A DNA stretch of 64,000 nt from Acinetobacter sp. MB5 (GCF_003261585.1 NZ_POVU01000001.1:62001-126000); one strand, 5' to 3'; shown: positions 8,801 to 19,234, numbered from the stretch's first letter. Numbers and translations are program-made. The notes: a model not told the origin generated them from the letters alone.

Positions 8801-9571
8801 ATGCTCAGCAATAACGATCGTTCTTTACTCATCCTTGAAGCGTTATTAAAAGAAGTGCATGGACGTGCGCTCAGTGATCTTTCGGTTGAACTGGATATTC
8901 CCAAATCTGCCATGCATCGCATTCTGACTGCGATGAAAGACATGGGCTATATCTACCAAGACGAAGTTTCACAGCACTACAAACTCACCCTTAAAATTGC
9001 CTCAATGGGCTTGAGCTACCTGTCTTCTCGCTCAATTACTGAAACCTTCCAGCCTTATCTCAACGAACTTGCAGAAACCTCGTCTGAGTTGGTGCGTTTA
9101 GGTCTGATTGAAGATGAAAAAATTATCTGGATTGGCAAAGCTCAAGGCGCAAAGTCTGGTCTGAAATACGACCCTGATTCGGGCAATGTAGCCTATTTGC
9201 CAGCTTCTGCCTGTGGTTTAGCCTATCTATCTGCACTTGAATCGGAAGATTTCTCGCGGCTGGTTGAGCGTGAAGGTTTTGAAAAAGCCAAAAACTTCGG
9301 GCCGAACACGCCTAAAAACCTTGCTGAACTTGAGCAGATGGTACAAGCCTCACGACAACGCGGTTATGGTCTGATTAATGACACCTATGAACTTGGCATG
9401 TCTTCAATGGCGAGAATTGTTCTCAACCCTCAAACAGGCAAACCTTTTGCCACGGTCAGTATTGCAGGCCCTTCTGTGCGCTTAAATGCCAAACGCATTG
9501 AAGAACTTGCACCTGCACTCATCAGTACTGCAAACCACATCGCCTCAATTATTAACCTGATCCATATCTAA
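8801..9571 (+). CDS. IclR family transcriptional regulator
   Basis: A 256-residue regulator: winged helix at the N-terminus (SLLILEALLKEVHGRALSDL, then IPKSAMHRILTAMKDMGY as the recognition helix), followed by the IclR effector-binding domain with LGLIEDEKIIWIGKAQG, PASACGLAYL and ARIVLNPQTG. The ATG at 8801 has AGGA nine bases upstream and gives the usual family length; the open frame further upstream would overlap the divergent transporter and the operator and is not used. Relatives such as PcaU and PobR in Acinetobacter control aromatic and hydroaromatic catabolism from divergent positions like this one. Likely controls the operon 8581-1421; the effector is unknown. Confidence 0.9.
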   Translation: MLSNNDRSLLILEALLKEVHGRALSDLSVELDIPKSAMHRILTAMKDMGYIYQDEVSQHYKLTLKIASMGLSYLSSRSITETFQPYLNELAETSSELVRLGLIEDEKIIWIGKAQGAKSGLKYDPDSGNVAYLPASACGLAYLSALESEDFSRLVEREGFEKAKNFGPNTPKNLAELEQMVQASRQRGYGLINDTYELGMSSMARIVLNPQTGKPFATVSIAGPSVRLNAKRIEELAPALISTANHIASIINLIHI

Positions 9572-9588
9572 TTATTTTCTCCCTCATT

Positions 9589-9618
9589 CGACCTTCTTCC
9601 TTTAGAGCAAGAAGGTCG
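9589..9618. terminator. Hairpin after IclR gene
   Basis: CGACCTTCTT / AAGAAGGTCG inverted repeat with a ten-base loop, followed by a weak T-rich stretch. It separates the IclR gene from the convergent MFS gene. Confidence 0.65.
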
Positions 9619-9657
9619 TTCATCCTTTTTGTATCTTTCGTCCCTGTTTCTCCCGAT

Positions 9658-10866
9658 TTACTTGTGACAAGCCAACAATGGCTCAAGCTTCAATTTGATT
9701 TGATAAACCAACCAGATAATCGTGACCATCAACACCACCGCAATCAACAATAGCGTCTGTACCAATCCCACATATTCAATGAGATAACTGGAAAATATCA
9801 CGGGCCAGATCGTGCCCTGATAAGCAATAAACAGAAAACTGGAGAAGATCAGCGGATTTTTCTCACGGTCAATTATTTTGCCCATAAAATAATAAGCTGC
9901 ACTGAGTGAGAAGCCGTGCCCAATCCCTGTCAATAAAATACTCAGCAGCAAAAACCACACATAGTGCCCAATTTCAGCCATCACAAGGCTGACTGTACCC
10001 ATCATTAGTGCAGCTAGACCCCAGTACAACACATTGATTTCTTTGTATGATTTACACCAAACCTGACTCAAGACCGAGACAAATAAAATGATGGAAATCG
10101 ATACACCTGTCAGGGTTGCAGATGAGCGAATAGGCAATTCGTGTATAAATGTCCCTGCCAATGCCGCATATAAACTAAATGCCGCAAAGCTACAGAGCGC
10201 AGTAATACTACATATCAAAAACAGTTTGCTTGATGCTGTTTGAGGTAAAACCAAACCTTCAACTTTGAATAAATCCACTATCTTCTGCTGACGTGGTAAG
10301 ACCGTTTTTGGTCGAACCCAAAACACACTGACTAAAACCACAACCGAAAACAGTGCAATAATTCGATATGGGTCGACCAAAGGCTGTGACGTATGATCAG
10401 CCAATACACCACCAAGCAACGGCCCTAAAGCAAAACCTAAAATGGTAATCATTGAAGTCAGTTTTTCTGACAGCATGCGGTTTTTAAAAGGATATTGATC
10501 TTTCAAGCCCACCATGGCCGCTGTGGTAATCAACCCAGATGAAATCCCAATCAGAAATCGGGAAATGCCTAACAGCCAAACTGAGCCAGCGGAAGCCGAT
10601 AAAAATAGACCAACGATACTCAAGCCAAGGCTAAACACAATAATTTGCTTATAGCTATAAATTGCATTGAGCTTATTTAAAAACAGCAGCGAAAACACCA
10701 CGCCAAGCATGTAAGCAATAAATACATAACCGACTTGTGAGGTGCTAATCCCCCATGTGCGTTCATAAAGGGCATATAACGGGCTTGCCAGTGCGGTGCT
10801 TAATGCCGCAAGACATAACGCTAGACTGACAATGGCGTATTGCACACTGGATTTTGGTGTTTGCAT
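9658..10866 (-). CDS. MFS transporter
   Basis: A 402-residue polytopic membrane protein with about twelve hydrophobic helices and the usual two six-helix halves. Seen: ISRFLIGISSGLITTAAMVG in helix 4-5 (the R-x-x-x-G-x-x-x-G pattern), and LGFALGPLLGGVLADH resembling the antiporter motif C of drug exporters. The start is uncertain: ATG at 10866 or TTG at 10878, neither with a clear ribosome site; the ATG is preferred because the TTG lies in the AT-rich dyad region facing the TetR gene. Divergent pairing with a TetR regulator and motif C suggest drug or metabolite export under local repression. The substrate is not deducible. Confidence 0.82.
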   Translation of the reverse strand: MQTPKSSVQYAIVSLALCLAALSTALASPLYALYERTWGISTSQVGYVFIAYMLGVVFSLLFLNKLNAIYSYKQIIVFSLGLSIVGLFLSASAGSVWLLGISRFLIGISSGLITTAAMVGLKDQYPFKNRMLSEKLTSMITILGFALGPLLGGVLADHTSQPLVDPYRIIALFSVVVLVSVFWVRPKTVLPRQQKIVDLFKVEGLVLPQTASSKLFLICSITALCSFAAFSLYAALAGTFIHELPIRSSATLTGVSISIILFVSVLSQVWCKSYKEINVLYWGLAALMMGTVSLVMAEIGHYVWFLLLSILLTGIGHGFSLSAAYYFMGKIIDREKNPLIFSSFLFIAYQGTIWPVIFSSYLIEYVGLVQTLLLIAVVLMVTIIWLVYQIKLKLEPLLACHK

Positions 10867-10879
10867 TGGCTTAGCCAAA

Positions 10880-10915
10880 AATGACTTTTAGGTCGATTTT
10901 AGTCAAAAGTGACCC
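10880..10915. promoter_or_regulatory. Possible TetR operator region
   Basis: Between the divergent MFS and TetR genes, ATGACTTTT and AAAAGTGAC form an imperfect dyad around an AT-rich centre, with a further half-site-like GGTCA at 10919-10923. Position fits an operator for the TetR repressor, but the symmetry is weak. Confidence 0.35.
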
Positions 10916-10967
10916 CAAGGTCAATTTATGTTAGGCTATTTCGGTTAAGACGATGGTTGAATAAAGT

Positions 10968-11591
10968 ATGGAAAAACCAAGAACACGCGGCCCAAGCATT
11001 GAAAAAACACAGGAAACTCGCCATAAAATTCTCGAAGCCGCATTGCACCACTTTATTCAAGAAGGGTTTGCCCGTAGCAAGATTTCCGAGATCGCCAAGC
11101 GTGCAGAACTTGGCAAAGGTACAATTTATTCTTACTTTGAAACCAAAGAACAACTTTTTGAAGGTGTGATTGATGCCTTTCTTAATGAGTCTTTTCGCCC
11201 AATCAAAGCGCATGAAATTCAAGATCATGAAACAGTTTATGATTTTATTTGTAGGCAAATCATCCCGAGTGTTTTAACGCTAGAGTCAACAGGTCGTGCT
11301 GACATGGCGTTGTTAATTTTACGTGAAGGTCAAAATTTTCCGAGTATTCTCAATACTTACTGTCAGAAAATCTTTTTCCCGATTCAGCATGAATTACAAC
11401 AGTTGGTTGAACTTGCTATTTCGCGAAATGAATTGCCTGCACAGACTTCTGCAAAACAGTTTGCTTTGTTGATTGTTAGCCCGATGTGGACAGGTATGAT
11501 TCACAACCGAATTTTAAATCCGAATGATGTGCTAGAACTGGACTGTTTATTTAAAGATAACCTAAAGCTTTTATTTAATGCCGATCATTAA
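10968..11591 (+). CDS. TetR/AcrR family transcriptional regulator
   Basis: A 207-residue regulator. The N-terminal TetR helix-turn-helix is clear: TRHKILEAALHHFIQEGF (about residues 17-34), then ISEIAKRAELGKGTIYSYF and the downstream KEQLFEGVI. The C-terminal two thirds is helical ligand-binding domain with MALLILREGQNFPSI and a final MWTGMIHNRI, typical of the C-terminal domain of AefR-like repressors. It is transcribed away from the MFS pump with about 100 bases between them, and probably represses it. A strong terminator follows at 11655-11680. Confidence 0.9.
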   Translation: MEKPRTRGPSIEKTQETRHKILEAALHHFIQEGFARSKISEIAKRAELGKGTIYSYFETKEQLFEGVIDAFLNESFRPIKAHEIQDHETVYDFICRQIIPSVLTLESTGRADMALLILREGQNFPSILNTYCQKIFFPIQHELQQLVELAISRNELPAQTSAKQFALLIVSPMWTGMIHNRILNPNDVLELDCLFKDNLKLLFNADH

Positions 11592-11654
11592 AAATATGCG
11601 ATAGAAACAACCTTCACACTTTTCGGCATAAAAACCATGTAAGCTCAAATGTAA

Positions 11655-11680
11655 AAAGCCCGATCGATGAATCGGGCTTT
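11655..11680. terminator. Rho-independent terminator
   Basis: Perfect ten-base stem AAAGCCCGAT / ATCGGGCTTT with a six-base loop. It ends the TetR gene and may also serve the minus-strand zinc-ribbon gene. Confidence 0.85.
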
Positions 11681-11723
11681 ATGTTTAAAAACAGAAGGTA
11701 ACTGTTTTTAATGTTGTGTAGCC

Positions 11724-11867
11724 TTAAGCAATTTTATCGTTAAATTGGGTGCCTAGGCATTTGGTACACGGAGGTAAACGGTCTGTACCAATTTCTAAGT
11801 AAACGCGATGTCCGCATTGGACACAAAAATAGAAGCCTGTTCCAGGTTGAGAGCCAGCAATAACCAT
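11724..11867 (-). CDS. Small zinc-ribbon protein, 47 residues
   Basis: A very short gene with good support: GGAGAA seven bases upstream of ATG at 11867, and a protein with two CxxC knuckles, FYFCVQCGHRVYLEIG and PPCTKCLG. These four cysteines should bind one zinc or iron ion as in rubredoxin-like or zinc-ribbon domains. The ends are MVIAGSQPGTG and FNDKIA. There is no signal peptide. Such proteins are common in Acinetobacter and have no known role. A second, broken copy of the gene lies about 460 bases away (12184-12293), on the same strand. Confidence 0.8.
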   Translation of the reverse strand: MVIAGSQPGTGFYFCVQCGHRVYLEIGTDRLPPCTKCLGTQFNDKIA

Positions 11868-12130
11868 TTTTGTTCTCCATGATTTTAGAAATGGTGATCA
11901 AAGTATAGGCAAAACAAAAAACCTGTCTATACATTATTTTAAATATAAATGAGCATATAATTTAAATAAATAATTAAAGATGGAATTTTCACTAATTTAT
12001 TTTGTTTTATTTTTAATATTACTGTTATTTTTCAATATCTTGAATTTTTAGTTTTGCTTTTCTTGGTTGAGAAATTTGCAATTAAGAGTTTTGTAACTCA
12101 GCCTAAAGTCTTAAATTTTGATACAAATAA

Positions 12131-12148
12131 GCCCCGTGAGGTTGGGGC
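12131..12148 (-). terminator. Weak hairpin, possible terminator of nuclease transcript
   Basis: GCCCC / GGGGC stem with an eight-base loop, followed on the minus strand by TTATTTG. The rest of the AT-rich stretch 11868-12183 shows nothing else that I can name. Confidence 0.4.
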
Positions 12149-12183
12149 GTTGGTTAAAACAGTGGATTTTACATTTTGTATAG

Positions 12184-12293
12184 CTTAAGCAATTTTATCG
12201 TTAAATTGCTTGCCAAGGCATTTGGTATACGGAAGTAAAGTCTGTACCAATTTCTAAGTAAACGCGGTGTCTGCATTGAATACAAAATAGAAG
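12184..12293 (-). pseudogene. Degraded partial copy of the zinc-ribbon gene
   Basis: About 110 bases align with the 3' part of the intact gene at 11724-11867, with roughly nine substitutions and two gaps by eye. A two-base deletion (near 12240) and a one-base deletion (near 12285) break the frame, and the start codon region is missing. The stop-side sequence (CTTAAGCAATTTTATCG) is identical to the intact copy. It lies directly next to the end of the nuclease-like gene, so it may mark an insertion or recombination boundary. Confidence 0.75.
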
Positions 12294-12312
12294 TTATTCT
12301 ATGTTTATAGCA

Positions 12313-13737
12313 TTATTCATCTGCAACACTAGCTGATGGCTTAGGTATTGCATCGACATCTATCATTTTTAAATTAGATAAACCGCTATTTTGTGTGAGT
12401 TTTAAGAAGTCTTCCCATCGTTTATCTGAAATTTCTATATTATGAATGACTAAGTAAATACCTTTTTGAGATTTTTCTGCCTTTTGATAAATAGGTAATT
12501 GAGATTCAAATCCTTTTTTAAGCTTACTATTAGAGGTTAACTTAACTTCTACCAAGACCTTTGAATTAGAACCACTACTAAATTTGAAATCTACAGGTCC
12601 TCTGCCTGCATCAGATTCAGGACTAATATCTATATTATTTGCTAAACAATAAGCATTCGCTATACCAAAAAATAGAAGCTGGGCGGCCGCTTCTGGTTTG
12701 CGCTTTCCATCTTTATCATAAAGTAATTTACATAACTGATTATCTTCAATTAAGACTTTAAAATGTTCACATATTTTCTCTACAATCTTATAAATATCAT
12801 CAATTGTTGGTTGACTAGATAATTGTAAAATTAATGGATATTCTTTTGCATAGTTTTTTGAAGCTTCATACCAAATAGTTTCACCTTTTGGATCATCAGA
12901 AAAATTATAATATTCAGGTGATTGTTTCCTATAAGCTTCCAATATTTCTTTTAAAAACTCGGGATCATCAACTATTGCTTTTCTAATATGCCCTTTTTGC
13001 TCTTTGATTGTTATTTTTTTAAATGAACCCTCTATAACAGAATTTAGATATCTTCTTAATTGCTCATTATGTTTACAAATCCAATCAATATCCATAAAGC
13101 TATCAGCGATAGGTAAATCTCTCAAAAATTCTTTAGGAACAAGAATTACAGGTTTACCATTTAATAGATTTTTAGGTAATTTTTGTGGCTCATAGCTCTT
13201 AGAAAAATTCAATTCAGTTAAAGGAATTTTCAGTTCCAAACAAATACGTTGAGTATAAGTAATAAGATCATCAATTAATATATTTGAGATTAAGTCACTT
13301 ATTAAATCTGGTCCAACACCATCTTGGAATCCACCAATAAGTTCAAAAATCGTGGGATCATCAGTTCCAGCATCTAAAATTTGTTTTAGATTCTTTAATA
13401 TTTCTAATTTCTTTATTTTTCCGATTCCACCTCCTCCATCATTATCCTTACCATATCCAATTGATAGCCCACTAATTTCACTCGACTTAAAATTTTTAAA
13501 TGCCTGATTCCAAAAAATATCTTTTTCTTTTTGACTGGCTTTTAACAACGTTAGAATACTTTCAAAATATTTTTCTATTTTACTCGCTGCCGATTGGAAC
13601 TCTGGAATTTTTGTATTTTTGACCAATAAAGGATCAATAAATAATCTAGTATCGATACCCAAGATTGGGTCTAAAGCTCCCAATGCATCATATGCTGAGA
13701 ACTCAATATTATAAGAATCTGAAAAACTAGTTGTCAT
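12313..13737 (-). CDS. Hypothetical PD-(D/E)XK nuclease-like protein
   Basis: A 474-residue soluble protein that I do not recognise as a named gene. Near the C-terminus it has GRGPVDFKFSSG, then about ten residues on KVLVEVKLTSN, then a Q in ESQLPIYQKAE: the D...ExK...Q pattern of the PD-(D/E)XK nuclease fold, found in restriction enzymes and phage-defence proteins. The N-terminal part is helical with a glycine-rich GYGKDNDGGGGIGK loop near residue 95. ATG at 13737 is chosen (GGA seven bases upstream); the longer frame to 13797 would read through the terminator of acnD. It looks unusually AT-rich beside acnD. Single-gene context, apparent insertion behind the prp operon and a broken duplicate at its end suggest horizontal transfer; a defence role is inference. 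Confidence 0.6.
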   Translation of the reverse strand: MTTSFSDSYNIEFSAYDALGALDPILGIDTRLFIDPLLVKNTKIPEFQSAASKIEKYFESILTLLKASQKEKDIFWNQAFKNFKSSEISGLSIGYGKDNDGGGGIGKIKKLEILKNLKQILDAGTDDPTIFELIGGFQDGVGPDLISDLISNILIDDLITYTQRICLELKIPLTELNFSKSYEPQKLPKNLLNGKPVILVPKEFLRDLPIADSFMDIDWICKHNEQLRRYLNSVIEGSFKKITIKEQKGHIRKAIVDDPEFLKEILEAYRKQSPEYYNFSDDPKGETIWYEASKNYAKEYPLILQLSSQPTIDDIYKIVEKICEHFKVLIEDNQLCKLLYDKDGKRKPEAAAQLLFFGIANAYCLANNIDISPESDAGRGPVDFKFSSGSNSKVLVEVKLTSNSKLKKGFESQLPIYQKAEKSQKGIYLVIHNIEISDKRWEDFLKLTQNSGLSNLKMIDVDAIPKPSASVADE

Positions 13738-13752
13738 TTTAATTCCAAACAT

Positions 13753-13780
13753 AAAAAAACCCCACTTCACAGTAGGGCTT
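13753..13780 (-). terminator. Rho-independent terminator of the prp operon
   Basis: Read on the minus strand: AAGCCCTACT, GTGA loop, AGTGGGGTTTTTTT. It lies 28 bases after the acnD stop. Confidence 0.85.
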
Positions 13781-13807
13781 TTCTCAAACAATTTCAAACA
13801 CTTTTAA

Positions 13808-16432
13808 TTAAGCAGTCAATGGCTCTTTCTGCTCCTGACCTTCTAAAAAGTCCTGAGCAAAACGCTGCAACACACCACCCGCTTCATACACAGACACTTC
13901 TTCTTCTGTATCTAAACGGCAAGTCACAGGCACTTCCACAACTTCATTTTGCCCATCTGCCGTTGAACGCTCAATCACCAAAGTCAAGTCAGAACGTGGT
14001 GCAATACGACCAATCACACTGTATAGCTCAGTACCATCAAGCTTCAAAGTATTGCGGTTCACCCCTGCTTTAAACTCAAGCGGTAACACGCCCATACCTA
14101 CAAGGTTGGTACGGTGAATACGCTCGAAACCTTCTGCGACAATCGCTTCTACACCCGCAAGACGAACCCCTTTGGCAGCCCAGTCACGACTAGAACCCTG
14201 ACCATAGTCCGCCCCTGCGATGATGATCAGCGGTTGCTTACGGTTCATGTAAGTTTCAATCGCTTCCCACATCCGCATCACTTCGCCTTCAGGCTCGACA
14301 CGCGCTTTTGAACCCTGTTTTACCGTACCGTCAGAACGGCGTACCATTTCATTAAACAGTTTCGGGTTGGCAAATGTCGCACGTTGTGCCGTTAAGTGAT
14401 CGCCACGGTGCGTTGCATATGAGTTGAAGTCTTCTTCAGGTACACCCATTTTGTGGAGGTATTCACCTGCCGCAGAGTCCATCAAAATCGCATTGGATGG
14501 CGATAAATGATCTGTGGTGATGTTGTCACCCAAAATGGCAAGCGGACGCATATTTGCCAATGTGCGCGGAGCAGCCAAAGCACCTTCCCAGTATGGCGGA
14601 CGGCGAATGTAAGTACTTTTTGGACGCCAGTCGTAAAGTGGGCTTTTGGCTTGCTCAATTTCGCCCAAGTCAAACATTGGAATGTAGACTTTACGAAATT
14701 GTTCAGGCTTCACCGCTTCTTTAACCAGTGCATCAATTTCAGCATCACTTGGCCAAATGTCTTTCAGGTAAATCGGATTACCGTCTTTGTCTGTGCCCAG
14801 TGCATCTTTTTCGATGTCAAAACGCATGGTTCCTGCAATTGCATACGCAACAACCAGTGGTGGAGATGCCAAGAATGCCTGTTTTGCGTATGGGTGAATA
14901 CGACCATCGAAGTTACGGTTACCAGAAAGTACCGCTGTGGCATACAAGTCACGATCAATAATTTCTTGCTGAATCTTCGGATCAAGCGCACCTGACATGC
15001 CATTACAGGTTGTGCAGGCATACGCCACGATACCAAAACCCAGCTTTTCAAGATCGTGCAATACGCCTGCTTCTTCAAGATACAACGCAGCCGCTTTAGA
15101 ACCTGGGGCAAAAGACGATTTCACCCACGGTTTGCGAGTTAAACCCAATTCATTGGCTTTACGTGCTAACAAGCCTGCGGCAACTGTATTCCTTGGGTTT
15201 GAAGTATTGGTACATGAGGTAATTGCCGCAATGATGATTGCACCATCAGGCATTAAACCATCGGTACGTTGTTCAACCACACCTGCAATGCCTTTTTCTT
15301 TCAAATCAGCGGTAGAAACACGTGCATGCGGATTCGATGGCCCTGCAATGTTACGGGTCACTTTCGACAAGTCAAAACGTAAAACACGTGGATATTCAGC
15401 TTGTTTCAGGCTGCTTGACCATAAACCAACGTGTTTGGCATAGGTTTCAACCAATTCAACTTGAGCATCTTCACGACCAGTCAGGCGTAAATAATCAATG
15501 GTATTTTGGTCGATATAGAACATGGCTGCGGTTGCACCATATTCAGGAGTCATGTTGGAAATGGTAGCACGATCACCCACTGACATGCTGTCTGCGCCTT
15601 CACCGAAAAATTCGAGATAGCCACCGACCACACGTTCCTTACGCAAAAATTCCGTCAAGGCAAGTACGATGTCCGTCGCGGTAATACCCGCTTGACGTTG
15701 ACCTGTTAGCTCAACCCCAATAATGTCTGGCAGACGCATCCAAGATGCTCGACCCAACATCACGTTTTCAGCTTCCAAGCCACCGACACCGACCGAAATC
15801 ACACCCAAAGCATCGGTATGTGGCGTATGCGAATCTGTACCAACACAAGTATCTGGAAATGCCACGCCATCACGCACTTGGATCACAGGTGACATTTTTT
15901 CCAGATTGATCTGATGCATAATGCCGTTGCCAGCAGGAATCACATCGACATTTTTAAAAGCCGTTTTTGTCCACTCAATAAAGTGAAAACGGTCTTCATT
16001 ACGACGATCTTCCACCGCACGGTTTTTGGAAAATGCATCTGGGTCAAAACCACCATATTCAACTGCTAAAGAGTGATCGACAATGAGCTGAGTTGGCACA
16101 ACAGGATTGACTTTAGATGGATCTCCGCCTTTATCGGCAATCGCATCACGTAGACCTGCAAGGTCAACCAGTGCGGTTTGACCTAAAATGTCATGACAAA
16201 CCACACGCGCAGGAAACCACGGAAAGTCCAATTCCTGTTTGCCTTGAATAATTTGCAGCAAATAATCGTTGATTTTTTCAGGTTCAGCACAGCGTACAAT
16301 ATTTTCAGCATGCACACGGCTGACATACGGCAGTTTTGCCCAAGCCCCTGCTTGCAGGTCTTCCACTGCCTGTACCACATCAAAATAATCTAAGTTGCTA
16401 TTTGGCAACTTTTTACGGTACTGGGTGTTCAT
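13808..16432 (-). CDS. acnD: Fe/S-dependent 2-methylisocitrate dehydratase
   Basis: An 874-residue aconitase-family enzyme of the methylcitrate cycle, dehydrating 2-methylcitrate on the way to 2-methylisocitrate during propionate catabolism. Aconitase signatures include [27 protein letters not shown] (seen as [13 protein letters not shown]), [10 protein letters not shown] with the first cluster cysteine, [10 protein letters not shown] with the other two, and the C-terminal swivel domain with [13 protein letters not shown]. Its start overlaps the prpC stop by four bases, so the two are translationally coupled, and this partner marks it as AcnD rather than the housekeeping AcnA. AcnD normally works with the isomerase PrpF; no prpF is present downstream here. 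Confidence 0.9.
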   Translation of the reverse strand: MNTQYRKKLPNSNLDYFDVVQAVEDLQAGAWAKLPYVSRVHAENIVRCAEPEKINDYLLQIIQGKQELDFPWFPARVVCHDILGQTALVDLAGLRDAIADKGGDPSKVNPVVPTQLIVDHSLAVEYGGFDPDAFSKNRAVEDRRNEDRFHFIEWTKTAFKNVDVIPAGNGIMHQINLEKMSPVIQVRDGVAFPDTCVGTDSHTPHTDALGVISVGVGGLEAENVMLGRASWMRLPDIIGVELTGQRQAGITATDIVLALTEFLRKERVVGGYLEFFGEGADSMSVGDRATISNMTPEYGATAAMFYIDQNTIDYLRLTGREDAQVELVETYAKHVGLWSSSLKQAEYPRVLRFDLSKVTRNIAGPSNPHARVSTADLKEKGIAGVVEQRTDGLMPDGAIIIAAITSCTNTSNPRNTVAAGLLARKANELGLTRKPWVKSSFAPGSKAAALYLEEAGVLHDLEKLGFGIVAYACTTCNGMSGALDPKIQQEIIDRDLYATAVLSGNRNFDGRIHPYAKQAFLASPPLVVAYAIAGTMRFDIEKDALGTDKDGNPIYLKDIWPSDAEIDALVKEAVKPEQFRKVYIPMFDLGEIEQAKSPLYDWRPKSTYIRRPPYWEGALAAPRTLANMRPLAILGDNITTDHLSPSNAILMDSAAGEYLHKMGVPEEDFNSYATHRGDHLTAQRATFANPKLFNEMVRRSDGTVKQGSKARVEPEGEVMRMWEAIETYMNRKQPLIIIAGADYGQGSSRDWAAKGVRLAGVEAIVAEGFERIHRTNLVGMGVLPLEFKAGVNRNTLKLDGTELYSVIGRIAPRSDLTLVIERSTADGQNEVVEVPVTCRLDTEEEVSVYEAGGVLQRFAQDFLEGQEQKEPLTA

Positions 16433-17589
16433 GCATCACGCTCCGCAAGTGGCACAAATTTCAGGTTTTCTGGGCCTGTATAATGTGCGCTTGGTCGAAT
16501 AATCTTGCCATCTTGGCGTTGTTCAATCACATGTGCCGACCAGCCTGCGGTACGTGCAATCACAAACAATGGGGTAAACATGGCTGTTGGTACGCCCATC
16601 AGGTGATAACTCACTGCACTGAACCAGTCGAGGTTCGGGAACATGTTTTTCACTTCTTTCATCACGGATTCCAAACGCTCCGCGATGACATACATTTTTT
16701 TATTGCGCTGTGCATCGGCCAGTTCAGCAGCAATTTTCTTGATCACATCATTACGCGGGTCAGCAATGGTATAGACAGGATGACCAAAACCAATCACCAC
16801 TTCTTTGTTTTCAACACGTTTACGAATATCAGCTTCAGCTTCATCGGCAGAGTTATAACGCTGTTGAATGACAAATGCGACTTCGTTTGCACCACCGTGT
16901 TTTGGCCCACGTAATGCACCAATCGCACCTGAAATAGTCGAGTAAATGTCTGAGCCTGTGCCTGCAATCACACGCGAGGTAAATGTCGATGCGTTAAATT
17001 CATGCTCAGCATACAAAATCAAAGAGGTATGCATGGCTTGAATCCACTGCTCACACGGCTTTTCACCATGCAACAAGTGCAGGAAGTGTGCGCCAATTGA
17101 GTCGTCATCGGTTTCCACTTCAATGCGTTTGCCGTTATGACTAAAGTGATACCAGTACAGCAACATTGAACCCAAACTCGCCATGAGTTTATCGGCAATA
17201 TCGCGTGCGCCTGCATAATTATGGTCTTCATGTTCTGGCGTTAAACAACCGAGAACTGAAACCCCTGTACGCATCACATCCATCGGGTGCGCCGACGGTG
17301 GCAATTGTTCCAAGGCCGTTTTTAAACCTGCTGGCAAACCACGTAATGCCTTGAGCTTGGCTTTATAAGCACTCAATTCCGCAGTATTTGGCAGTTTGCC
17401 ATGCACCAGTAAATACGCCACTTCTTCAAACTGGCAATGTACCGCCAAGTCTAAAATGTCATAACCACGATAATGCAGGTCATTTCCGCTACGTCCTACC
17501 GTACATAGCGCGGTGGTGCCAGCAACTTGACCACTGAGCGCCACTGATTTCTTTGGTTTGAATTCTGTTTTTTCAACTTGTGTATTCAT
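16429..17589 (-). CDS. prpC: 2-methylcitrate synthase
   Basis: A 386-residue citrate-synthase-family enzyme that condenses propionyl-CoA with oxaloacetate. Seen: N-terminal [14 protein letters not shown] and [13 protein letters not shown], the catalytic-histidine regions [11 protein letters not shown] and [16 protein letters not shown], and the C-terminal [13 protein letters not shown] with RPSAHYTGP. The length is normal for PrpC and shorter than the hexameric GltA (about 425), and the family-specific GFGHPVYT fits methylcitrate synthases. It lies between prpB (66 bases upstream) and acnD (four-base overlap). Confidence 0.93.
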   Translation of the reverse strand: MNTQVEKTEFKPKKSVALSGQVAGTTALCTVGRSGNDLHYRGYDILDLAVHCQFEEVAYLLVHGKLPNTAELSAYKAKLKALRGLPAGLKTALEQLPPSAHPMDVMRTGVSVLGCLTPEHEDHNYAGARDIADKLMASLGSMLLYWYHFSHNGKRIEVETDDDSIGAHFLHLLHGEKPCEQWIQAMHTSLILYAEHEFNASTFTSRVIAGTGSDIYSTISGAIGALRGPKHGGANEVAFVIQQRYNSADEAEADIRKRVENKEVVIGFGHPVYTIADPRNDVIKKIAAELADAQRNKKMYVIAERLESVMKEVKNMFPNLDWFSAVSYHLMGVPTAMFTPLFVIARTAGWSAHVIEQRQDGKIIRPSAHYTGPENLKFVPLAERDA

Positions 17590-17655
17590 GACAGTTTCCT
17601 TTTGTCTGTTTGATCTTGTTGTAAAAATTAGGGGGTCAATTTGAGTGTCAGATGC

Positions 17656-18540
17656 TTATTTATTTTTAGCGAATGAGGCATCTAAATACTGTTCAAACTG
17701 ATGGTAGTTAATACGGTCATACAACTCCTGACGAGTTTGCATGGTATCAACCACATTTTTCTGTGTGCCTTCTTGACGCAAAGTCTGATACACATTTTCA
17801 GCCGCTTTGTTCATGGCACGGAATGCAGACAGTGGATACAGCGCAATGCTGACATCGGCAGAAGCCAGTTCTTCTGTGGTAAATAAAGGCGTAGAACCAA
17901 ATTCGGTAATATTCGCCAAGATTGGTACATGGACAGCATCGGCAAATTGTTTGTACATCGACAGTTCAGTAATCGCTTCAGGGAACAGCATGTCTGCACC
18001 CGCTTCAATATACGCCCCTGCACGATCAATCGCAGCTTGCAAACCTTCGACTGCCAAAGCATCGGTACGCGCCATAATCACAAACTTATCATCACCACGC
18101 GCGTCTACTGCGGCTTTAATACGATCAACCATTTCTTGTTGTGAAACAATCGCCTTGTTTGGGCGGTGTCCACAGCGTTTTGCTCCAACCTGATCTTCAA
18201 TGTGCATGGCTGCTGCGCCAAACTTGATTAAGGATTTGGTGGTACGTGCAATGTTAAATGCCGAAGCACCAAAGCCTGTGTCTGCATCGACCAATAACGG
18301 TAAATCACACACATCGGTAATACGACGCACATCGGTCAGCACATCGTCCAAGTTACTAATGCCTAAATCGGGCAAACCTAATGAGCCTGCGGCGACCCCA
18401 CCTCCTGATAAATAGATGGCTTTATAGCCTGCACGTTTTGCCAGTAAGGCGTGGTTGGCGTTGATCGTACCCACGACCTGTAACGGTTTTTCAGCCGCAA
18501 CAGCATCGCGGAAACGCTGACCCGCAGATAAATTAGACAT
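17656..18540 (-). CDS. prpB: 2-methylisocitrate lyase
   Basis: A 294-residue TIM-barrel enzyme of the isocitrate lyase / PEP mutase family, splitting 2-methylisocitrate to pyruvate and succinate. Seen: GRF-type start [38 protein letters not shown], the metal-binding [10 protein letters not shown], and the catalytic-loop motif [14 protein letters not shown] at 18540 is used, with AAGGAG eight bases upstream; the longer frame starts inside the regulator gene. It overlaps the end of the GntR regulator by eight bases, so regulator and pathway genes form one operon. Confidence 0.94.
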   Translation of the reverse strand: MSNLSAGQRFRDAVAAEKPLQVVGTINANHALLAKRAGYKAIYLSGGGVAAGSLGLPDLGISNLDDVLTDVRRITDVCDLPLLVDADTGFGASAFNIARTTKSLIKFGAAAMHIEDQVGAKRCGHRPNKAIVSQQEMVDRIKAAVDARGDDKFVIMARTDALAVEGLQAAIDRAGAYIEAGADMLFPEAITELSMYKQFADAVHVPILANITEFGSTPLFTTEELASADVSIALYPLSAFRAMNKAAENVYQTLRQEGTQKNVVDTMQTRQELYDRINYHQFEQYLDASFAKNK

Positions 18541-19234
18541 GTTTTTCTCCTTGAGCTTGAATCCAGTTGGATTCAATATTTTTATAAGATGCAGCGATAT
18601 GACGGCGCATCAACAATTCGGCAAGTTCGGCATCGCCATCGGCAATCGCATCTAAAATACGAATATGTTCGTTAAAGGCCTGATGCGGGCGATTTGGCGT
18701 TTTGGAAAATTGAATACGGTACATACGAATCAGGTGATATAACTCATCACACAGCATTTTTTCTAAGGTTTTGTTACCACTGGTTTTAATGATGCAATAG
18801 TGAAAGTCATCTTCACCTTCCTGCAAAAAATATCCCTTACCCGCTTTAAACGCATCGTCTTCAGCGTGACGCTTTAAAATATCTCTTAGAGTTAGTATCT
18901 GTTTTTTATCAATATGCTGTGCAGCGAGACGACACGCGAGACCTTCAAGGTTTTCGCGAATTTGATACAGTTCATGCAACTGCTGATGAGAGAGTGAAAC
19001 CACTCGTGCACCGACATGAGCAGTTCGTTCAACCAGTTTTTGCCCTTCTAGGCGGTGAATGGCTTCACGCAAAGGACCACGGCTAATTCCATAAACACGC
19101 GCAAGTTCTGGTTCAGAAATCTTGCTTCCTGCGGCAAGTTCACCACAAATAATCGCGGACTGGATTTTATCAAAAATCTGATCGGTCAGCGTTTGGTAGC
19201 CTTTCTCGATTGGGTTTTCTGACAAATTCTGCAT
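18533..19234 (-). CDS. GntR family regulator (FCD subfamily) of the prp operon
   Basis: A 233-residue regulator: winged helix in residues about 10-75 ([56 protein letters not shown]) and an all-helical FCD effector domain with the metal/ligand histidines in [26 protein letters not shown] and [15 protein letters not shown]. First gene of the regulator-prpB-prpC-acnD operon; its end overlaps prpB. A perfect ATATTGT-CA-ACAATAT dyad overlaps the -35 element upstream, so it most likely represses its own operon and is relieved by a methylcitrate-cycle intermediate (the effector is inferred). Confidence 0.88.
   Translation of the reverse strand: MQNLSENPIEKGYQTLTDQIFDKIQSAIICGELAAGSKISEPELARVYGISRGPLREAIHRLEGQKLVERTAHVGARVVSLSHQQLHELYQIRENLEGLACRLAAQHIDKKQILTLRDILKRHAEDDAFKAGKGYFLQEGEDDFHYCIIKTSGNKTLEKMLCDELYHLIRMYRIQFSKTPNRPHQAFNEHIRILDAIADGDAELAELLMRRHIAASYKNIESNWIQAQGEKHV

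Noticed and set aside
13738..13797. 20-residue N-terminal extension of the nuclease-like gene
   Set aside because: It would run through the strong terminator of acnD; the ATG at 13737 has a better ribosome site.
14507..14995. 162-residue plus-strand frame inside acnD
   Set aside because: Antisense to a conserved aconitase-family domain, no family resemblance.
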